A stretch of DNA of 64,000 bases from Amycolatopsis dendrobii. GTDB lineage: Bacteria; Actinomycetota; Actinomycetes; Mycobacteriales; Pseudonocardiaceae. This document shows positions 42,327-51,930 of the stretch, piece by piece; the first letter of the stretch is position 1, and each line of letters begins with the position of its first letter. The notes under the pieces were generated by a model. That model ran no database searches. It saw only the letters and a list, made by a program, of their open reading frames with translations, and was not told the origin of the DNA. The stretch covers positions 1 through 64,000 of the forward strand of contig NZ_JACGZW010000024.1 of assembly GCF_014145675.1 (NCBI RefSeq). The letters run 5' to 3'. A program made the translations under genes and the position numbers.

Positions 42327-42986
42327 TCAGGCCCGCCCGACGTGCGCGGTCAGGTACTCGAGAACCAGGTCTCCCAGCATGCGCCGGTAGTGGTCGCGGC
42401 GCGCGGGATCCAGCAGGTCACGGTCGAAAATGACCTGGAAGGTGTGCTGGTTGGCGGTCCGGAAGACGCAGAACGCGCTGATCATCATGTGCACGTCGAG
42501 CGCGTCGACGTCGTCGCGGAACAACCCGGCGGCGCGGCCGCGCTCCAGGATGCCGGCGAGCACGTCGACCGCGGGCGCGGCGAGCCCGGGCAGGATCGGC
42601 GAGGTCCGCAGGTGCTCCGCGTGGTGGATGTTCTCGATGCCGACCAGCCGGATGAACGCGGGATGCGATTCGTGGTGGTCGAAGGTCAGCTCGGCCAGCG
42701 CCCGCATGGCGCGCGCGGGGTCGAGGTGATCGACGTCCAGCTGCTGCTCCAGCGCCCGGATGCCCTGGTAGGCGCGCTCCAGGACGGCGACGTACAAGCC
42801 CTCTTTGCTGCCGAAGTAGTAGTAGATCATCCGCTTGGTGGTCCTGGTGCGGGCGGCGATCTCGTCGACCCTGGCGCCGTCGTAGCCGCGGTCGGCGAAC
42901 TCGCCGGTCGCGACGTCGAGGATCTCGGCACGGGTGCGTTCGGCGTCCCGCTGCCGCTCCGGCGCGTCGGAGGGCTCGGCGCTCAC
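42327..42986 (-). CDS. TetR-family regulator
   Basis: A 219-residue TetR regulator. ILDVATGEFADRGYDGARVDEIAARTRTTKRMIYYYFGSKEGLY is the complete helix-turn-helix region, in overlapping pieces. The C-terminal ligand domain resembles the TetR_C group found with aromatic-compound genes. GTG at 42986 follows GAGGAC; the frame could start as far up as 43058, adding a disordered 24 residues. It is divergent from the shikimate dehydrogenase gene and probably controls the quinate/shikimate locus. Confidence 0.9.
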   Translation of the reverse strand: MSAEPSDAPERQRDAERTRAEILDVATGEFADRGYDGARVDEIAARTRTTKRMIYYYFGSKEGLYVAVLERAYQGIRALEQQLDVDHLDPARAMRALAELTFDHHESHPAFIRLVGIENIHHAEHLRTSPILPGLAAPAVDVLAGILERGRAAGLFRDDVDALDVHMMISAFCVFRTANQHTFQVIFDRDLLDPARRDHYRRMLGDLVLEYLTAHVGRA

Positions 42987-43066
42987 GGGATCGTCCTCGC
43001 TGCTCGGCTCACCTGGCCGAGGATATCCGGCCGCCGCTTCCCTTTCGCGCCCCGACACGGTACAAG

Positions 43067-43082
43067 TAACTAACTAGTACAT
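43067..43082. promoter_or_regulatory. candidate operator in the TetR/shikimate dehydrogenase gap
   Basis: The minus strand reads ATGTACTAGTTAGTTA, sharing ATGTAC-nn-G-n-TAGT-n-A with the site before the MFS gene. It lies 26 bases before the shikimate dehydrogenase ATG and contains the small palindrome ACTAGT. Confidence 0.45.
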
Positions 43083-43107
43083 TCATTGACAGCGAGGAGC
43101 CGTGCGC

Positions 43108-44007
43108 ATGTCCCCCGACCGCACCGTGCCCGGCCGGCTGCTGACCGGCCTCGTCGGGACCGGAATCGGCCCGTCGCTCTCTCCCGCGCTGCACGAGCGC
43201 GAGGCGCGCGCACTCGGCCTGGAGTGCACCTACGCCCGGTTCGACCTCGACGCGCTCGGCATTCCGGCCGACGCCGTCGGCGATCTGATCGCCCAGGCGC
43301 GCGAGGAGGGCCTGTCCGGCGTCAACGTCACGCATCCGTGCAAGCAGCTGGTGATCCCGCAGCTGGACGAACTGTCGCCGGACGCGGCGGCGATCGGCGC
43401 GGTCAACACCGTCGTCTTCGACGGCCAGCGCGCGGTCGGGCACAACACCGACTGGTCCGGATTCCGCGACGGCTTCGTCGCCGGTCTGCCCGACGCGCCG
43501 CTTCGCCGAGTCGTGCTGCTGGGCTCGGGCGGAGCGGGTGCGGCCGCCGCGCACGCGCTGCTGAAGCTCGGCGCCGAATCGCTCACCGTGCTCGATACCG
43601 ACGCCACCCGCGCGATCCGGCTCGCCGACGACCTCACCGCGCGGTTCGGAGCCGATCGGGCGCGGGCCGGGAACGGTCTCGAGCGCGAGCTTTCCGAAGC
43701 CGACGGCTTGGTGCACGCGACCCCCGTCGGCATGGCCGGGCATCCCGGCTTGCCGCTGCCGATTTCGTTGCTGCGCAAGGAACTCTGGGTCGCCGAGATC
43801 GTCTACCGGCCGCTGGAGACCCCGCTGCTGCGCGCCGCCCGCGCGCTCGGCTGCCGCACCCTCGACGGCGGCCCGATGGCGGTGCACCAAGCCGCCGCCG
43901 CGCTGAAACTGTTCTGCGGCCGCGAACCCGATCCGGCGCGGATGCTGCGGCACCTCACCGAACTGGTCGGAGCCGAGACCTCGGGAGGCGCCAGCCGTGT
44001 CGCGTGA
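43108..44007 (+). CDS. shikimate/quinate dehydrogenase (AroE family, catabolic)
   Basis: A 299-residue AroE-family dehydrogenase. GIGPSLSPALHEREA is the shikimate-binding segment, NVTHPCK gives the catalytic Lys, HNTDWSGF the catalytic Asp, and LLGSGGAGAAAAHALL the nucleotide loop. The loop is followed by LDTDATRA, with an Asp at the end of strand 2, which favours NAD+ over NADP+. That is a trait of catabolic quinate/shikimate dehydrogenases such as those of Corynebacterium. ATG at 43108 has GAGGAG 8 bases before; a GTG six bases earlier is too close. Confidence 0.92.
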   Translation: MSPDRTVPGRLLTGLVGTGIGPSLSPALHEREARALGLECTYARFDLDALGIPADAVGDLIAQAREEGLSGVNVTHPCKQLVIPQLDELSPDAAAIGAVNTVVFDGQRAVGHNTDWSGFRDGFVAGLPDAPLRRVVLLGSGGAGAAAAHALLKLGAESLTVLDTDATRAIRLADDLTARFGADRARAGNGLERELSEADGLVHATPVGMAGHPGLPLPISLLRKELWVAEIVYRPLETPLLRAARALGCRTLDGGPMAVHQAAAALKLFCGREPDPARMLRHLTELVGAETSGGASRVA

Positions 44008-45811
44008 ACTCCGCACCGGAATCGCCACCGTCTGCCTCTCCGGAACGCTCGACGACAAGCTGTCCGCCGCCGCGGCCGCCGGATTCGACGGCGTCGAGAT
44101 CTTCGAGCCCGACCTCGTCGCCTCCCCCATGCCGCCCGGCGAGGTCCGGCTGCGCTGCGCCGACCTCGGCTTGTCGATCGACCTCTACCAGCCCTTCCGC
44201 GACCTGGACTCCACCGACCCGGACCGGTTCGCGGCGAACCTGCGCCGCGCGGAACGCAAATTCGACCTCATGGAAGAACTCGGCGCCGACACCGTGCTCG
44301 TCTGCTCCTCGGTGGCGCACGACGCCGTCGCCGACCTCGACCGCCTCGCCGGGCAACTGCACGCACTCGGCGAACGAGCCGGCGCCCGCGGGCTGCGGAT
44401 CGCTTACGAGGCACTGGCTTGGGGCAAGGAAGTGTCCACTTACGACCGTTCCTGGGAGGCCGTGCGCCGCGCTGACCACCCGGCGGTCGGCCTGTGCCTG
44501 GACAGCTTCCACATCCTCTCGCGCGGCTCGGACCCCGCCGCCATCGCGGGTATTCCCGGCGACAAGCTGTTCTTCCTCCAGCTCGCCGACGCGCCGCATC
44601 TGTCGATGGACGTGCTGCAGTGGAGCCGCCACCACCGGCTCTTCCCCGGGCAAGGCGCGTTCGACCTGCCCGGATTCCTCGCCCCCGTGCTCGCCGCCGG
44701 ATACGCCGGACCGCTCTCGCTCGAGGTGTTCAACGACGTCTTCCGCCAAGCCGATCCCGACCGCGCCGCGATCGACGCGCACCGCTCCCTGCTCGCGCTC
44801 GCCGAGGCCACCTCGGCCCCCGATCCGATCGCCCAGCCCGCACCGGATGTCCGCGGACCGGCCTTCGTCGAACTCTCCGCCGACGATTCCCTCGCCCCGG
44901 TCCTGTCCGCACTCGGCTTCGCGCGCACCGGAACCCACCGCACCAAACCCGTGGAACGCTGGGAACAAGGCGCCGCACGGATCCTCGTCAACCGCTCCGG
45001 CGGCCCGGCAGCCGTCGCTGCCCTCGCCGTCGAATCCGCCGACCCCGCTGCGGCCGCCCGCCGGGCCATCCGGCTCGACGCGAAACGCCTGCCGCGAGAA
45101 CACGGCCCCGCCGAAGCGGACCTCGCCGCGGTCACCGCGCCGGACGGAACAGCGTTGTTCTTCTGCCGCACCGGAAACGAGGACGACTGGACCGGCGACT
45201 TCGTGCCCACCGGCGCAACCGCCGACGGCATCGGGATCACCGGCATCGACCACATCGGACTCGCACAGCCCTTCGACCACTTCGACGAAGCAGCCCTGTT
45301 CTACCGCACCGTGCTCGGCCTAGAACCCGCCGCGGCCGGCGAATTCGCCGCGCCGTTCGGCCTCGTCCGCAGCCGAGCGGTCGCCGACCCGCACCGCCGG
45401 ATCCGGCTGGCGCTCACGGTTTCCCTGCTGCGCCGCGGCGAATGGGCGCCCGGCGTGTCCGAACCGCAGTACATCGCCCTCGCCGTCGACGACCTTCTCG
45501 CCGCGGCCCAAGCCGCCCGCGCCGCCGGCGCTCCCCTGCTGGCCGTCCCGGACAACTACTACGCCGACCTCGACGCCCGCCTCGACCTGCCCGCCGGCCG
45601 GCTCGCCGCCTACCGGGAACTCGGCGTGCTGCACGAACACACCGCCGAAGGCGACTACCTGCAAGCCTGCACCGAAGTACTCGGCGGCCGGGTGTTCCTC
45701 GCGCTGGTCCAGCGCCTCGGCGGCCACGACGGCTACGGCTGGACCGACGCCCCGGTCCGCATGGCCGCTCACCGCCGGCGGCGACTCGCCCGTACGCACG
45801 TGCCCGCCTGA
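43997..45811 (+). CDS. 3-dehydroshikimate dehydratase-like / HPPD-like fusion (QuiC type)
   Basis: A 604-residue two-domain protein. Residues 1-~275 are a sugar-phosphate isomerase-like TIM barrel (GFDGVEIFEPDL, YEALAWG with a metal-binding Glu, LCLDSFHILSRG, FLQLADAP, LEVFNDVF). The rest resembles 4-hydroxyphenylpyruvate dioxygenase (GIDHIGLAQP, ALFYRTVLGLEP). This architecture is known for QuiC1-type dehydratases converting 3-dehydroshikimate to protocatechuate; the C-terminal domain is not known to be a dioxygenase there. It overlaps the dehydrogenase gene by 11 bases and completes a quinate-to-protocatechuate route, except for a dehydroquinate dehydratase, which is not in the window. Confidence 0.9.
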   Translation: MSRELRTGIATVCLSGTLDDKLSAAAAAGFDGVEIFEPDLVASPMPPGEVRLRCADLGLSIDLYQPFRDLDSTDPDRFAANLRRAERKFDLMEELGADTVLVCSSVAHDAVADLDRLAGQLHALGERAGARGLRIAYEALAWGKEVSTYDRSWEAVRRADHPAVGLCLDSFHILSRGSDPAAIAGIPGDKLFFLQLADAPHLSMDVLQWSRHHRLFPGQGAFDLPGFLAPVLAAGYAGPLSLEVFNDVFRQADPDRAAIDAHRSLLALAEATSAPDPIAQPAPDVRGPAFVELSADDSLAPVLSALGFARTGTHRTKPVERWEQGAARILVNRSGGPAAVAALAVESADPAAAARRAIRLDAKRLPREHGPAEADLAAVTAPDGTALFFCRTGNEDDWTGDFVPTGATADGIGITGIDHIGLAQPFDHFDEAALFYRTVLGLEPAAAGEFAAPFGLVRSRAVADPHRRIRLALTVSLLRRGEWAPGVSEPQYIALAVDDLLAAAQAARAAGAPLLAVPDNYYADLDARLDLPAGRLAAYRELGVLHEHTAEGDYLQACTEVLGGRVFLALVQRLGGHDGYGWTDAPVRMAAHRRRRLARTHVPA

Positions 45812-45820
45812 ACGCCGGCC

Positions 45821-45860
45821 GCCGGAGACGCGAGCCGGCCGGTGGCCGCCTGTCTCCGGC
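45821..45860. terminator. hairpin between QuiC and the RHS gene
   Basis: GCCGGAGAC (45821-45829) and GTCTCCGGC (45852-45860) are perfect complements in the 127-base gap between two convergent genes. Confidence 0.6.
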
Positions 45861-45938
45861 GAGACTGGCGCACGAGCCGTTCCCGCGCGATCAGTGCGGT
45901 GCGTGCCGGCTGCGGCCGGCTCGCCCCGCCGCCGCGGC

Positions 45939-48900
45939 TCAGTAGTCGCGGACGCGGTCGGGGTAGGAGGTGATCACGTTGCCCTTCTTGTCGACCACGA
46001 TCCTGAGGTGGTCGAGGTCGTGCGGCTCCCGGACATAGTTCCCGTTCTCCCGCTGGTACTGGATGTCGCCCCGCTCGTTCCGGATGATCTCGGCGCGGCC
46101 GGTGTTGTGGTCGAATGGGCCGCGCTCCGGGACGCGCTCGTCGATGTAACCGACCTTCTTGTCCATCGGAACCATATAGACCGTCCGGTCGCCCTGCACT
46201 TCCTTCGTGATGCGCGGGTCGCCCGATTTGACCCTTCGCCAAGCGGAGTCGGTGACCTTGACGGCCTTGTCCTTGCTCCACGCGTTTCCGTTGCGGGTGC
46301 CGAAGACCCCGTGTTCGGCCTTGCCCGGAACGTTGTCGGTGTGCAGGTCCACGTGGTCGACCCGGCTCTTCTCCCCGCGCCCGCCCCGTTTCATCGGGCC
46401 GTAGCTCAGCCCTGAGGGCGTGGTGCCGGTCTGTCCCTTCCGTTCCTTGCCGTTCCGCAGGTCGAGCTTGTTCTTCTTGCACCCGCCCGCGAGACCGAGC
46501 GGGTCGCTCCAGGTGAGCGGGTTGCGCACGTACGCGTGCGGGTCGAGCCCGCCGTCGAGCCCGAGCGGGTCCGCGCTGAGGTAGCGGGCGGTGCCGGGGT
46601 CGTAATAGCGGTGGCGGTTGTAGTGCAGTCCGGTCTCGGCGTCGAGGTACTGGCCGGGGAACCGAAGCGGCGTCGACGGGCCGGACGGAGCCGAGCGGGG
46701 CACGCCCCACAGCGTTTCGTCGCGGTGCCAGGCGATCTGGCCGGTTTCGTCGACCAGTTCGGCGGGCGCGCCGAGGAAGTCCGCGACGATCGCGTGGAAA
46801 CGGTCGTCGACGCAAGCTTCGCCGTCATACGTGCGATCCGTCTGCGCCACCGGGGTTTCGTCGTCCGGATGCCACTCCCACGTGGTGCTGCGCGCGCGGC
46901 CCGACGGCGTCGCTTCGATCTGCTCCACGAGCAGATCGTCGCTCCACACGAAACGGATCTCGAACACGACCGTTTCACCGTCGAGGCGCTGCTTCGCGAC
47001 GCGGCGGCCGAGCGCGTCGTAGCGGTACCGCCACTGCTGCCCGTCCGGGGACGTCGCGCCGACGAGCCGGTCTTCGCCGTTCCACTCGTACGTCCAGCCC
47101 TCGCGGCTGACGAGCCTGCCCTGCGCGTCGAACTCACCGGCGCGCTTGTCCGGCAGTGCCACGGCGTCGGCACGGTCGTACCGGTACTGCTCCGGGCCGT
47201 TCGGGCCCTGCACTGCGAGGACGCGGCCCATCCGGTCGAGCGTGAACTCGCGCCGGCCGCCCAGCAGTTCCTCGACGGCGGAAATGGCGCTGTCGGCCCG
47301 GAATTCGTAGACGCGGCGCTGCGCGATGGCGGCCGGTCCGGTGGCGACGGTCTGGCTGCGCAACCGGTATCGCGCGTCCCATTCCTGAGTCAGCTCGGCG
47401 GCGCCGAGCCCGCGCCAGATCTCCCGGCCCGCCGCGTCGTGGCGGAACCGGAGCGTGCGCGGGCCCGCGGCCAGCGACTCGGGCGCGCCCCGGCCGTCGT
47501 AGTCCCAACGGCTCTCCACCCCCGAAGGGGTTCTCCGGTGCACGAGGTGGCCCGCGAGGTCGTAGCCGGTCGTGACCGTCTCGCCGTCGACGCTCTCGGC
47601 CACCACCCGGCCGAGAGCGTCGTAGGTGAACGAGACGTCGGCGCTGGCGTTCACGGCGCGCACCATGCGCCCGGCCGCGTCGTAGGCGTAGCGGCTGACA
47701 TCGTCTTCAGTGCGCTTCTCGACGAGGTTGCCACGCAGATCGTAGGCGTAGGTGGTGACGCTGCCGAGCGCGTTGGTGCGCGAGACGAGCTGTCCCGCGG
47801 CGTCGTAGGCGTAGGTCAGCACTCGACCGTCGAAGTCGGCTTCGCGGACCACGCGCCCTTCGCCGTCGTACTCGAACCGCCAGGTCTGCCCCTCGCCGTT
47901 GGTGGCGGCGATCATCTGCAACTCGGTGTCGTATTCGACCTGAAGGCGGCTGCCGTCCGGCATGATCTGGGTGATCGGGAGATCGAAGGCACCGTAGTCG
48001 ACACGGGTGACGCCGCCCAGCTCGTCGATCTCCTCCCGCACGTTGCCCTCGCCGTCGTAGACCCGGCGCTGCACGGACCCGTCCGGCGCGGTCCGCCGCC
48101 AGCCGCGGCCCTCGACCGTCCACGCGTACTCGGTGGTGCCGCCGAGCACGTCGGTCTCGGAGACCACCCGGCCCATCGCGTCGTACGAGGTGCGCGTGAC
48201 GGCGCCGAGCGGGTCGGTGACCGTGACGGGCCTGCCGAAGGCGTCGGACTCGATCCTCGTGAGATTGCCCAGCTCGTCGACGGACCTGCGCACCGCGCCG
48301 TCCTCGCCGACGGTGTAGCGGACGGTCGCGCCGAGCGGGCCGTGCACCGCGGCGAGCCGCCCTTCCTCGTCGTACTCCTGCCGCCACACGGCGCCGTCGG
48401 GCTCCACAGTGGACAGCAGCCGGTGCTCGGAGTACTCGAACAGGCGGCGCGCGCCGTCCGGGAACGTGTACGCCACCAGGTCGCCCTGTTCGTCGTACTC
48501 CCACCGCGAGGTGCGGCCCAGCTCGTCGGTCTGGGAGACGATGCGATCGAAGCGGTCCCATTCGTAGCGCGTGACCCCGCCGAGCGGGCTCACGTGGCGC
48601 ACGATCTGGAAGTTCGCGTTCAGGTGGAATTCGGTGGTGTTGCCGAGCGAATCGGTCGCGGTGCTGACGCGCGCCTCGCTGTCGTAGGCGAAGGTGTAGG
48701 CGAGGTGTCCCTCGGTCCCGCTGCCCGACACGCACCGGCTTTGCTCGTCGTAGACGAATTCGTACGAGCGGCCGTTGCGGTCGGTCCACCGCACGACGCG
48801 GCCCAGTCCGTCGTAGCCGTAGCGCATCGACTGGCCGGAGGAGTTGATCACCTCGGTCAGCCGGAGTTCGCGGTCGTAGCGGTAGCGGACCAGTTCGACC

Positions 48901-50531
48901 CGCTCGGCCGCGTTGTCCTCGCCCAGCAGCGTGAGCGCGGTGACCAGCCCCGCCGCGGTTTCGACGCCGATGCGGGCGCCGCCCGAATGCCGGATCTCGG
49001 CGAGGCGTCCGTCTTCGTCGTGGCAGAAGTGGATCCGGTGCCCGTCGTTGTCGAAGATCGCCGTCAGCGGCAGCCGTCCGTTGCCGTCGGGCGCGAAGTA
49101 CAGCATCCGCTGCAGGTCGTGCTGCTCGATGACGTAACCGCCTTCGGGCGAACGCTTGAGCGGCCAGTACGGCCCGCTGACCGGGAGCGCGACGCCTTCG
49201 GTCACCGGGTAGACGAGGAACGTGCCGTCCTCGGCGGCGAAGCCGATCTCCCCGTCCTCGATCTCGAGCCGCTGGTCCACAGTGGACGCCCACGTGCGGC
49301 CGAACCGGAATCCGGCGCGGTAGGTGGAGAAATGCATGCGCTGCAGCACCAGCGGCAGCGCACCGGCGATCACGAGGTCGGTCTCGGGCAGCATCATCCG
49401 CCCGGTGGTCATGTCGATCGGGTCGCCGCTGCCCGGACGGCAGTAGCCGGGGGTCGAGTTCTCCGCGGGCGGCTGGTTGTTCTTCTTGATCGAGTTGCCG
49501 CCGTCCCGGTCGCGCGTTCCCCCGCGCGAACCGTCCGTCCCCCCGACGTCCTCCCGCGAGCCCGCGGCCGAGGTGTTTTCGTCCCTGGTCTCAGGCTTGT
49601 GGTCCTTCGGCGGGTTGGGGTCGCCGGAGGTGTGCGTGTCCCCGCCGCGCTCGCCGCCGCCATGCCCGCCGCTGTGGTCGCCGGAGGCCGTGGTGCTCTC
49701 GTTGTCTTTCGAGCCGCCCTTCGGCTTCTCGGATTTGACGTTGATGTCCTTGGGCGTGTGCGTCGCGCCGCCCTTGCCGCTCTTGAGCCCCTTCAGCGCC
49801 TTGCCCGCGTCCTCGAAGAGCGTCCCGGCCTTCTTCAGCAGCGGGATCAGCGCCTTGAGCGCCTTGACGAGCTTCGAGGTGACCTTGGCGATGGTCGAGG
49901 CGGTCTTGGCGACCGCGGTGACGACCTGCGGCACCACCCACGCCATCCCGATCCCCGCGGTGAACAGCACCTGCAAGGCCCACGAGATCAGGTGCCCGAC
50001 CAGGTCCGCGATCGTGTCGCGCACCAGCGTTCGCACCGCGGCCACCACTTCGCCCGCGGTCTTCACCCCGCTGGCCGCGCCCTCGGAACCCTTCTGCGCG
50101 CTGGCGATCAGCGCGGACGTGTCCCCGGCCCGCTTCCGGTAGGCGTCCGCGGCCTCGCCCTGCCAGCTCTCCAGGTCCTTCTTGATCAGCTCGCCCAGTT
50201 CGGCCGAGATGCCCTCGAGTTCCTTGGCGACGTTCGTCCACGTCTCGGCCTGGGACTTGATCTCGTCCGCGTTGCCGGTCAGCGCGTTGAGCGCTTCCTT
50301 CAACGGGCCGACGTGCTCCATCAGCCAGCCCACGCCCGCGGCGAGGATCGCGCCGAACGGGTCCATCACCGCGGTCAGCACGTCCAGCGCGGTCCCGACC
50401 GCGCCGATCGCCACCGACGCCCAGTTCTTGCTCTCGATGCCCTGCTTCAGCGTCTCCGCGTCCTCGAGCAACGGTATCCCGGACAACGCCGTCGTCGAGT
50501 CCTTGACCGGCGCGACCAACGGATTGCTCAC
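45939..50531 (-). CDS. WXG-type/RHS polymorphic toxin
   Basis: A 1530-residue RHS toxin. Residues ~1-250 are helical with a WxG motif (SWQGEAADAYR, Trp123) and hydrophobic stretches at ~180-210, like type VII-secreted actinobacterial toxins. A charged linker follows to ~360, then a DUF6531 start (GDPIDMTTGRMMLPETD at ~370), a long run of YD repeats, and the RHS core end with two DPLGL motifs. The last ~180 residues are a variable toxin domain. Its HVDLH, PGKAEHGVF and final VVDKKGNVITSYP recall BECR-fold RNases, but I cannot assign it firmly. GTG at 50531 with GGGGGAG was preferred over an ATG 51 bases upstream. No immunity gene follows. Confidence 0.88.
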   Translation of the reverse strand: MSNPLVAPVKDSTTALSGIPLLEDAETLKQGIESKNWASVAIGAVGTALDVLTAVMDPFGAILAAGVGWLMEHVGPLKEALNALTGNADEIKSQAETWTNVAKELEGISAELGELIKKDLESWQGEAADAYRKRAGDTSALIASAQKGSEGAASGVKTAGEVVAAVRTLVRDTIADLVGHLISWALQVLFTAGIGMAWVVPQVVTAVAKTASTIAKVTSKLVKALKALIPLLKKAGTLFEDAGKALKGLKSGKGGATHTPKDINVKSEKPKGGSKDNESTTASGDHSGGHGGGERGGDTHTSGDPNPPKDHKPETRDENTSAAGSREDVGGTDGSRGGTRDRDGGNSIKKNNQPPAENSTPGYCRPGSGDPIDMTTGRMMLPETDLVIAGALPLVLQRMHFSTYRAGFRFGRTWASTVDQRLEIEDGEIGFAAEDGTFLVYPVTEGVALPVSGPYWPLKRSPEGGYVIEQHDLQRMLYFAPDGNGRLPLTAIFDNDGHRIHFCHDEDGRLAEIRHSGGARIGVETAAGLVTALTLLGEDNAAERVELVRYRYDRELRLTEVINSSGQSMRYGYDGLGRVVRWTDRNGRSYEFVYDEQSRCVSGSGTEGHLAYTFAYDSEARVSTATDSLGNTTEFHLNANFQIVRHVSPLGGVTRYEWDRFDRIVSQTDELGRTSRWEYDEQGDLVAYTFPDGARRLFEYSEHRLLSTVEPDGAVWRQEYDEEGRLAAVHGPLGATVRYTVGEDGAVRRSVDELGNLTRIESDAFGRPVTVTDPLGAVTRTSYDAMGRVVSETDVLGGTTEYAWTVEGRGWRRTAPDGSVQRRVYDGEGNVREEIDELGGVTRVDYGAFDLPITQIMPDGSRLQVEYDTELQMIAATNGEGQTWRFEYDGEGRVVREADFDGRVLTYAYDAAGQLVSRTNALGSVTTYAYDLRGNLVEKRTEDDVSRYAYDAAGRMVRAVNASADVSFTYDALGRVVAESVDGETVTTGYDLAGHLVHRRTPSGVESRWDYDGRGAPESLAAGPRTLRFRHDAAGREIWRGLGAAELTQEWDARYRLRSQTVATGPAAIAQRRVYEFRADSAISAVEELLGGRREFTLDRMGRVLAVQGPNGPEQYRYDRADAVALPDKRAGEFDAQGRLVSREGWTYEWNGEDRLVGATSPDGQQWRYRYDALGRRVAKQRLDGETVVFEIRFVWSDDLLVEQIEATPSGRARSTTWEWHPDDETPVAQTDRTYDGEACVDDRFHAIVADFLGAPAELVDETGQIAWHRDETLWGVPRSAPSGPSTPLRFPGQYLDAETGLHYNRHRYYDPGTARYLSADPLGLDGGLDPHAYVRNPLTWSDPLGLAGGCKKNKLDLRNGKERKGQTGTTPSGLSYGPMKRGGRGEKSRVDHVDLHTDNVPGKAEHGVFGTRNGNAWSKDKAVKVTDSAWRRVKSGDPRITKEVQGDRTVYMVPMDKKVGYIDERVPERGPFDHNTGRAEIIRNERGDIQYQRENGNYVREPHDLDHLRIVVDKKGNVITSYPDRVRDY

Positions 50532-50780
50532 TCGACTCCCCCGCACGACGATGTACCGGCCCGCGGCCGTTTGCTCGACCATAACCGCCGTGGGCGGTCA
50601 GGCGCTCCGGCGGGCCGATCCTCTGCCCTCCCGACTCCGCCGAAGGGGCCGCACGTGCAGTGGCCCTGGAGAAACCCCGGCGGCTCCGGTCAGTCCGATG
50701 AGGACACCGGAGCGATGCCTTGCCGACCGCACCGCCGGCACCATAGCGTGGGCGCATCACCGACCGCGGAGGCAACGCTC

Positions 50781-51824
50781 ATGCCGGCACCCCCCGACAC
50801 CGGGCCCCGGGACGGAGAATTCCCGGCAGGCAACGGGATGCGAGTGGTCACGCTGGGCACCGGCGGAGGCCCCGTGGTCTCCCAGGGCCGAGCGGGCATC
50901 AGCACCTTGGTCACCGTCGACGGCGCCGCCTACGTTGTCGACTGCGGGATGGGATCGGTCCGGAACTATCGCGCCGCGGCCGGCTGGGAACAGCTGCGCG
51001 CCGTGTTCCTGACGCACCTGCACTCCGATCACATCTACGATCTCGGCGCGTTCCTCGTCACCGGATGGCAGGTGCCGGGCGAGTCGTTCGCCCGCCCCGT
51101 CGAGGTGGTCGGACCCGCCGCGCCGTCCCGGTTCCCCGCGGAGGACGACGCCCGAGCGCAGCGCATCGACGCGGTGTGCGGCAACCGGAAACCGTCGGGA
51201 ACGCAAGACGTGGTGGCCGCGCTCCTGGAAGGCGTCTACGGCCCGGACGTCGCCGTGCGCATGGCGGACGAGGGCCGCTCCGCGCCGGAAGAATGGATCC
51301 GGCCCCGGGACATCGCGATCCCCGAGCACGCGGGCGCGGATCCGGTGACGTGCCGTCATCCGCCGGTCGAACCGTTCGAGGTGTACGCCGACGACCTCGT
51401 GCGCGTCACCGCGACCCTGGTGGATCACCGGCTCTGCTACCCCGCGTTCGCGTTCCGGTTCGACAGCGCGCACGGCTCGGTCGTGATCAGCGGCGACACC
51501 GCGGTTTCGGGCAACCTCATCGCCTTGGCGCGGGGAGCGGACTTGCTGGTGCACGAGGTCATCGACCTCGACGCCATGCTCGCCACCCTGCCCGCCGGCC
51601 CGAAGCGCGAGGGCATCGCCCGGCACCTGCGGGAGTCCCACACCCCGCACACGGCAGTCGGAGGGGTCGCCCGTCAGGCCGAGGTCCGCCGGCTGGTGCT
51701 GAGCCACGTGGTCCCCAACCACCTCGACGCGGTCGACCCGCGGCGCCTCGTCGCGACCGCCCGGGAAACGTTCCCCGGTCCCGTCGCGGTGGCACGCGAT
51801 CTGGACACGTTCGAAGTCCGCTGA
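50781..51824 (+). CDS. MBL-fold metallo-hydrolase (RNase Z-like family)
   Basis: A 347-residue metallo-beta-lactamase-fold hydrolase. THLHSDHIYD supplies His79, His81, Asp83 and His84, ISGDTAVSGN the bridging Asp, and LSHVVPNH the late His. ADLLVHEVID and the long insert at ~110-200 resemble the RNase Z/arylsulfatase branch. ATG at 50781 with GGAGG 8 bases before. The first ~18 residues are polar and do not look like a signal peptide, so it is probably cytoplasmic. Its substrate is unknown; it lies alone between the RHS gene and the sialic-acid locus. Confidence 0.87.
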   Translation: MPAPPDTGPRDGEFPAGNGMRVVTLGTGGGPVVSQGRAGISTLVTVDGAAYVVDCGMGSVRNYRAAAGWEQLRAVFLTHLHSDHIYDLGAFLVTGWQVPGESFARPVEVVGPAAPSRFPAEDDARAQRIDAVCGNRKPSGTQDVVAALLEGVYGPDVAVRMADEGRSAPEEWIRPRDIAIPEHAGADPVTCRHPPVEPFEVYADDLVRVTATLVDHRLCYPAFAFRFDSAHGSVVISGDTAVSGNLIALARGADLLVHEVIDLDAMLATLPAGPKREGIARHLRESHTPHTAVGGVARQAEVRRLVLSHVVPNHLDAVDPRRLVATARETFPGPVAVARDLDTFEVR

Positions 51825-51930
51825 CCGGCATCACCGACGCCGCTCAGCGCGCCGTCGATGTTTCCGCGCGAGTCATCGCTCGGAGCGCGCACCCGGTCCG
51901 CGGCCGTCGCGGCGAGCGCGAGCGCCGGGC

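Noticed and set aside
45812..45938. Possible immunity gene after the RHS toxin
   Set aside because: Only 127 bases remain before the convergent gene; no start-to-stop frame of useful length is present and the gap contains a hairpin.
46536..50780. Long plus-strand open frame running antisense through the whole RHS gene into the MBL gene
   Set aside because: The RHS repeats on the minus strand are unambiguous; the plus frame has no motif until the MBL start at 50781, where a ribosome site supports a fresh start.
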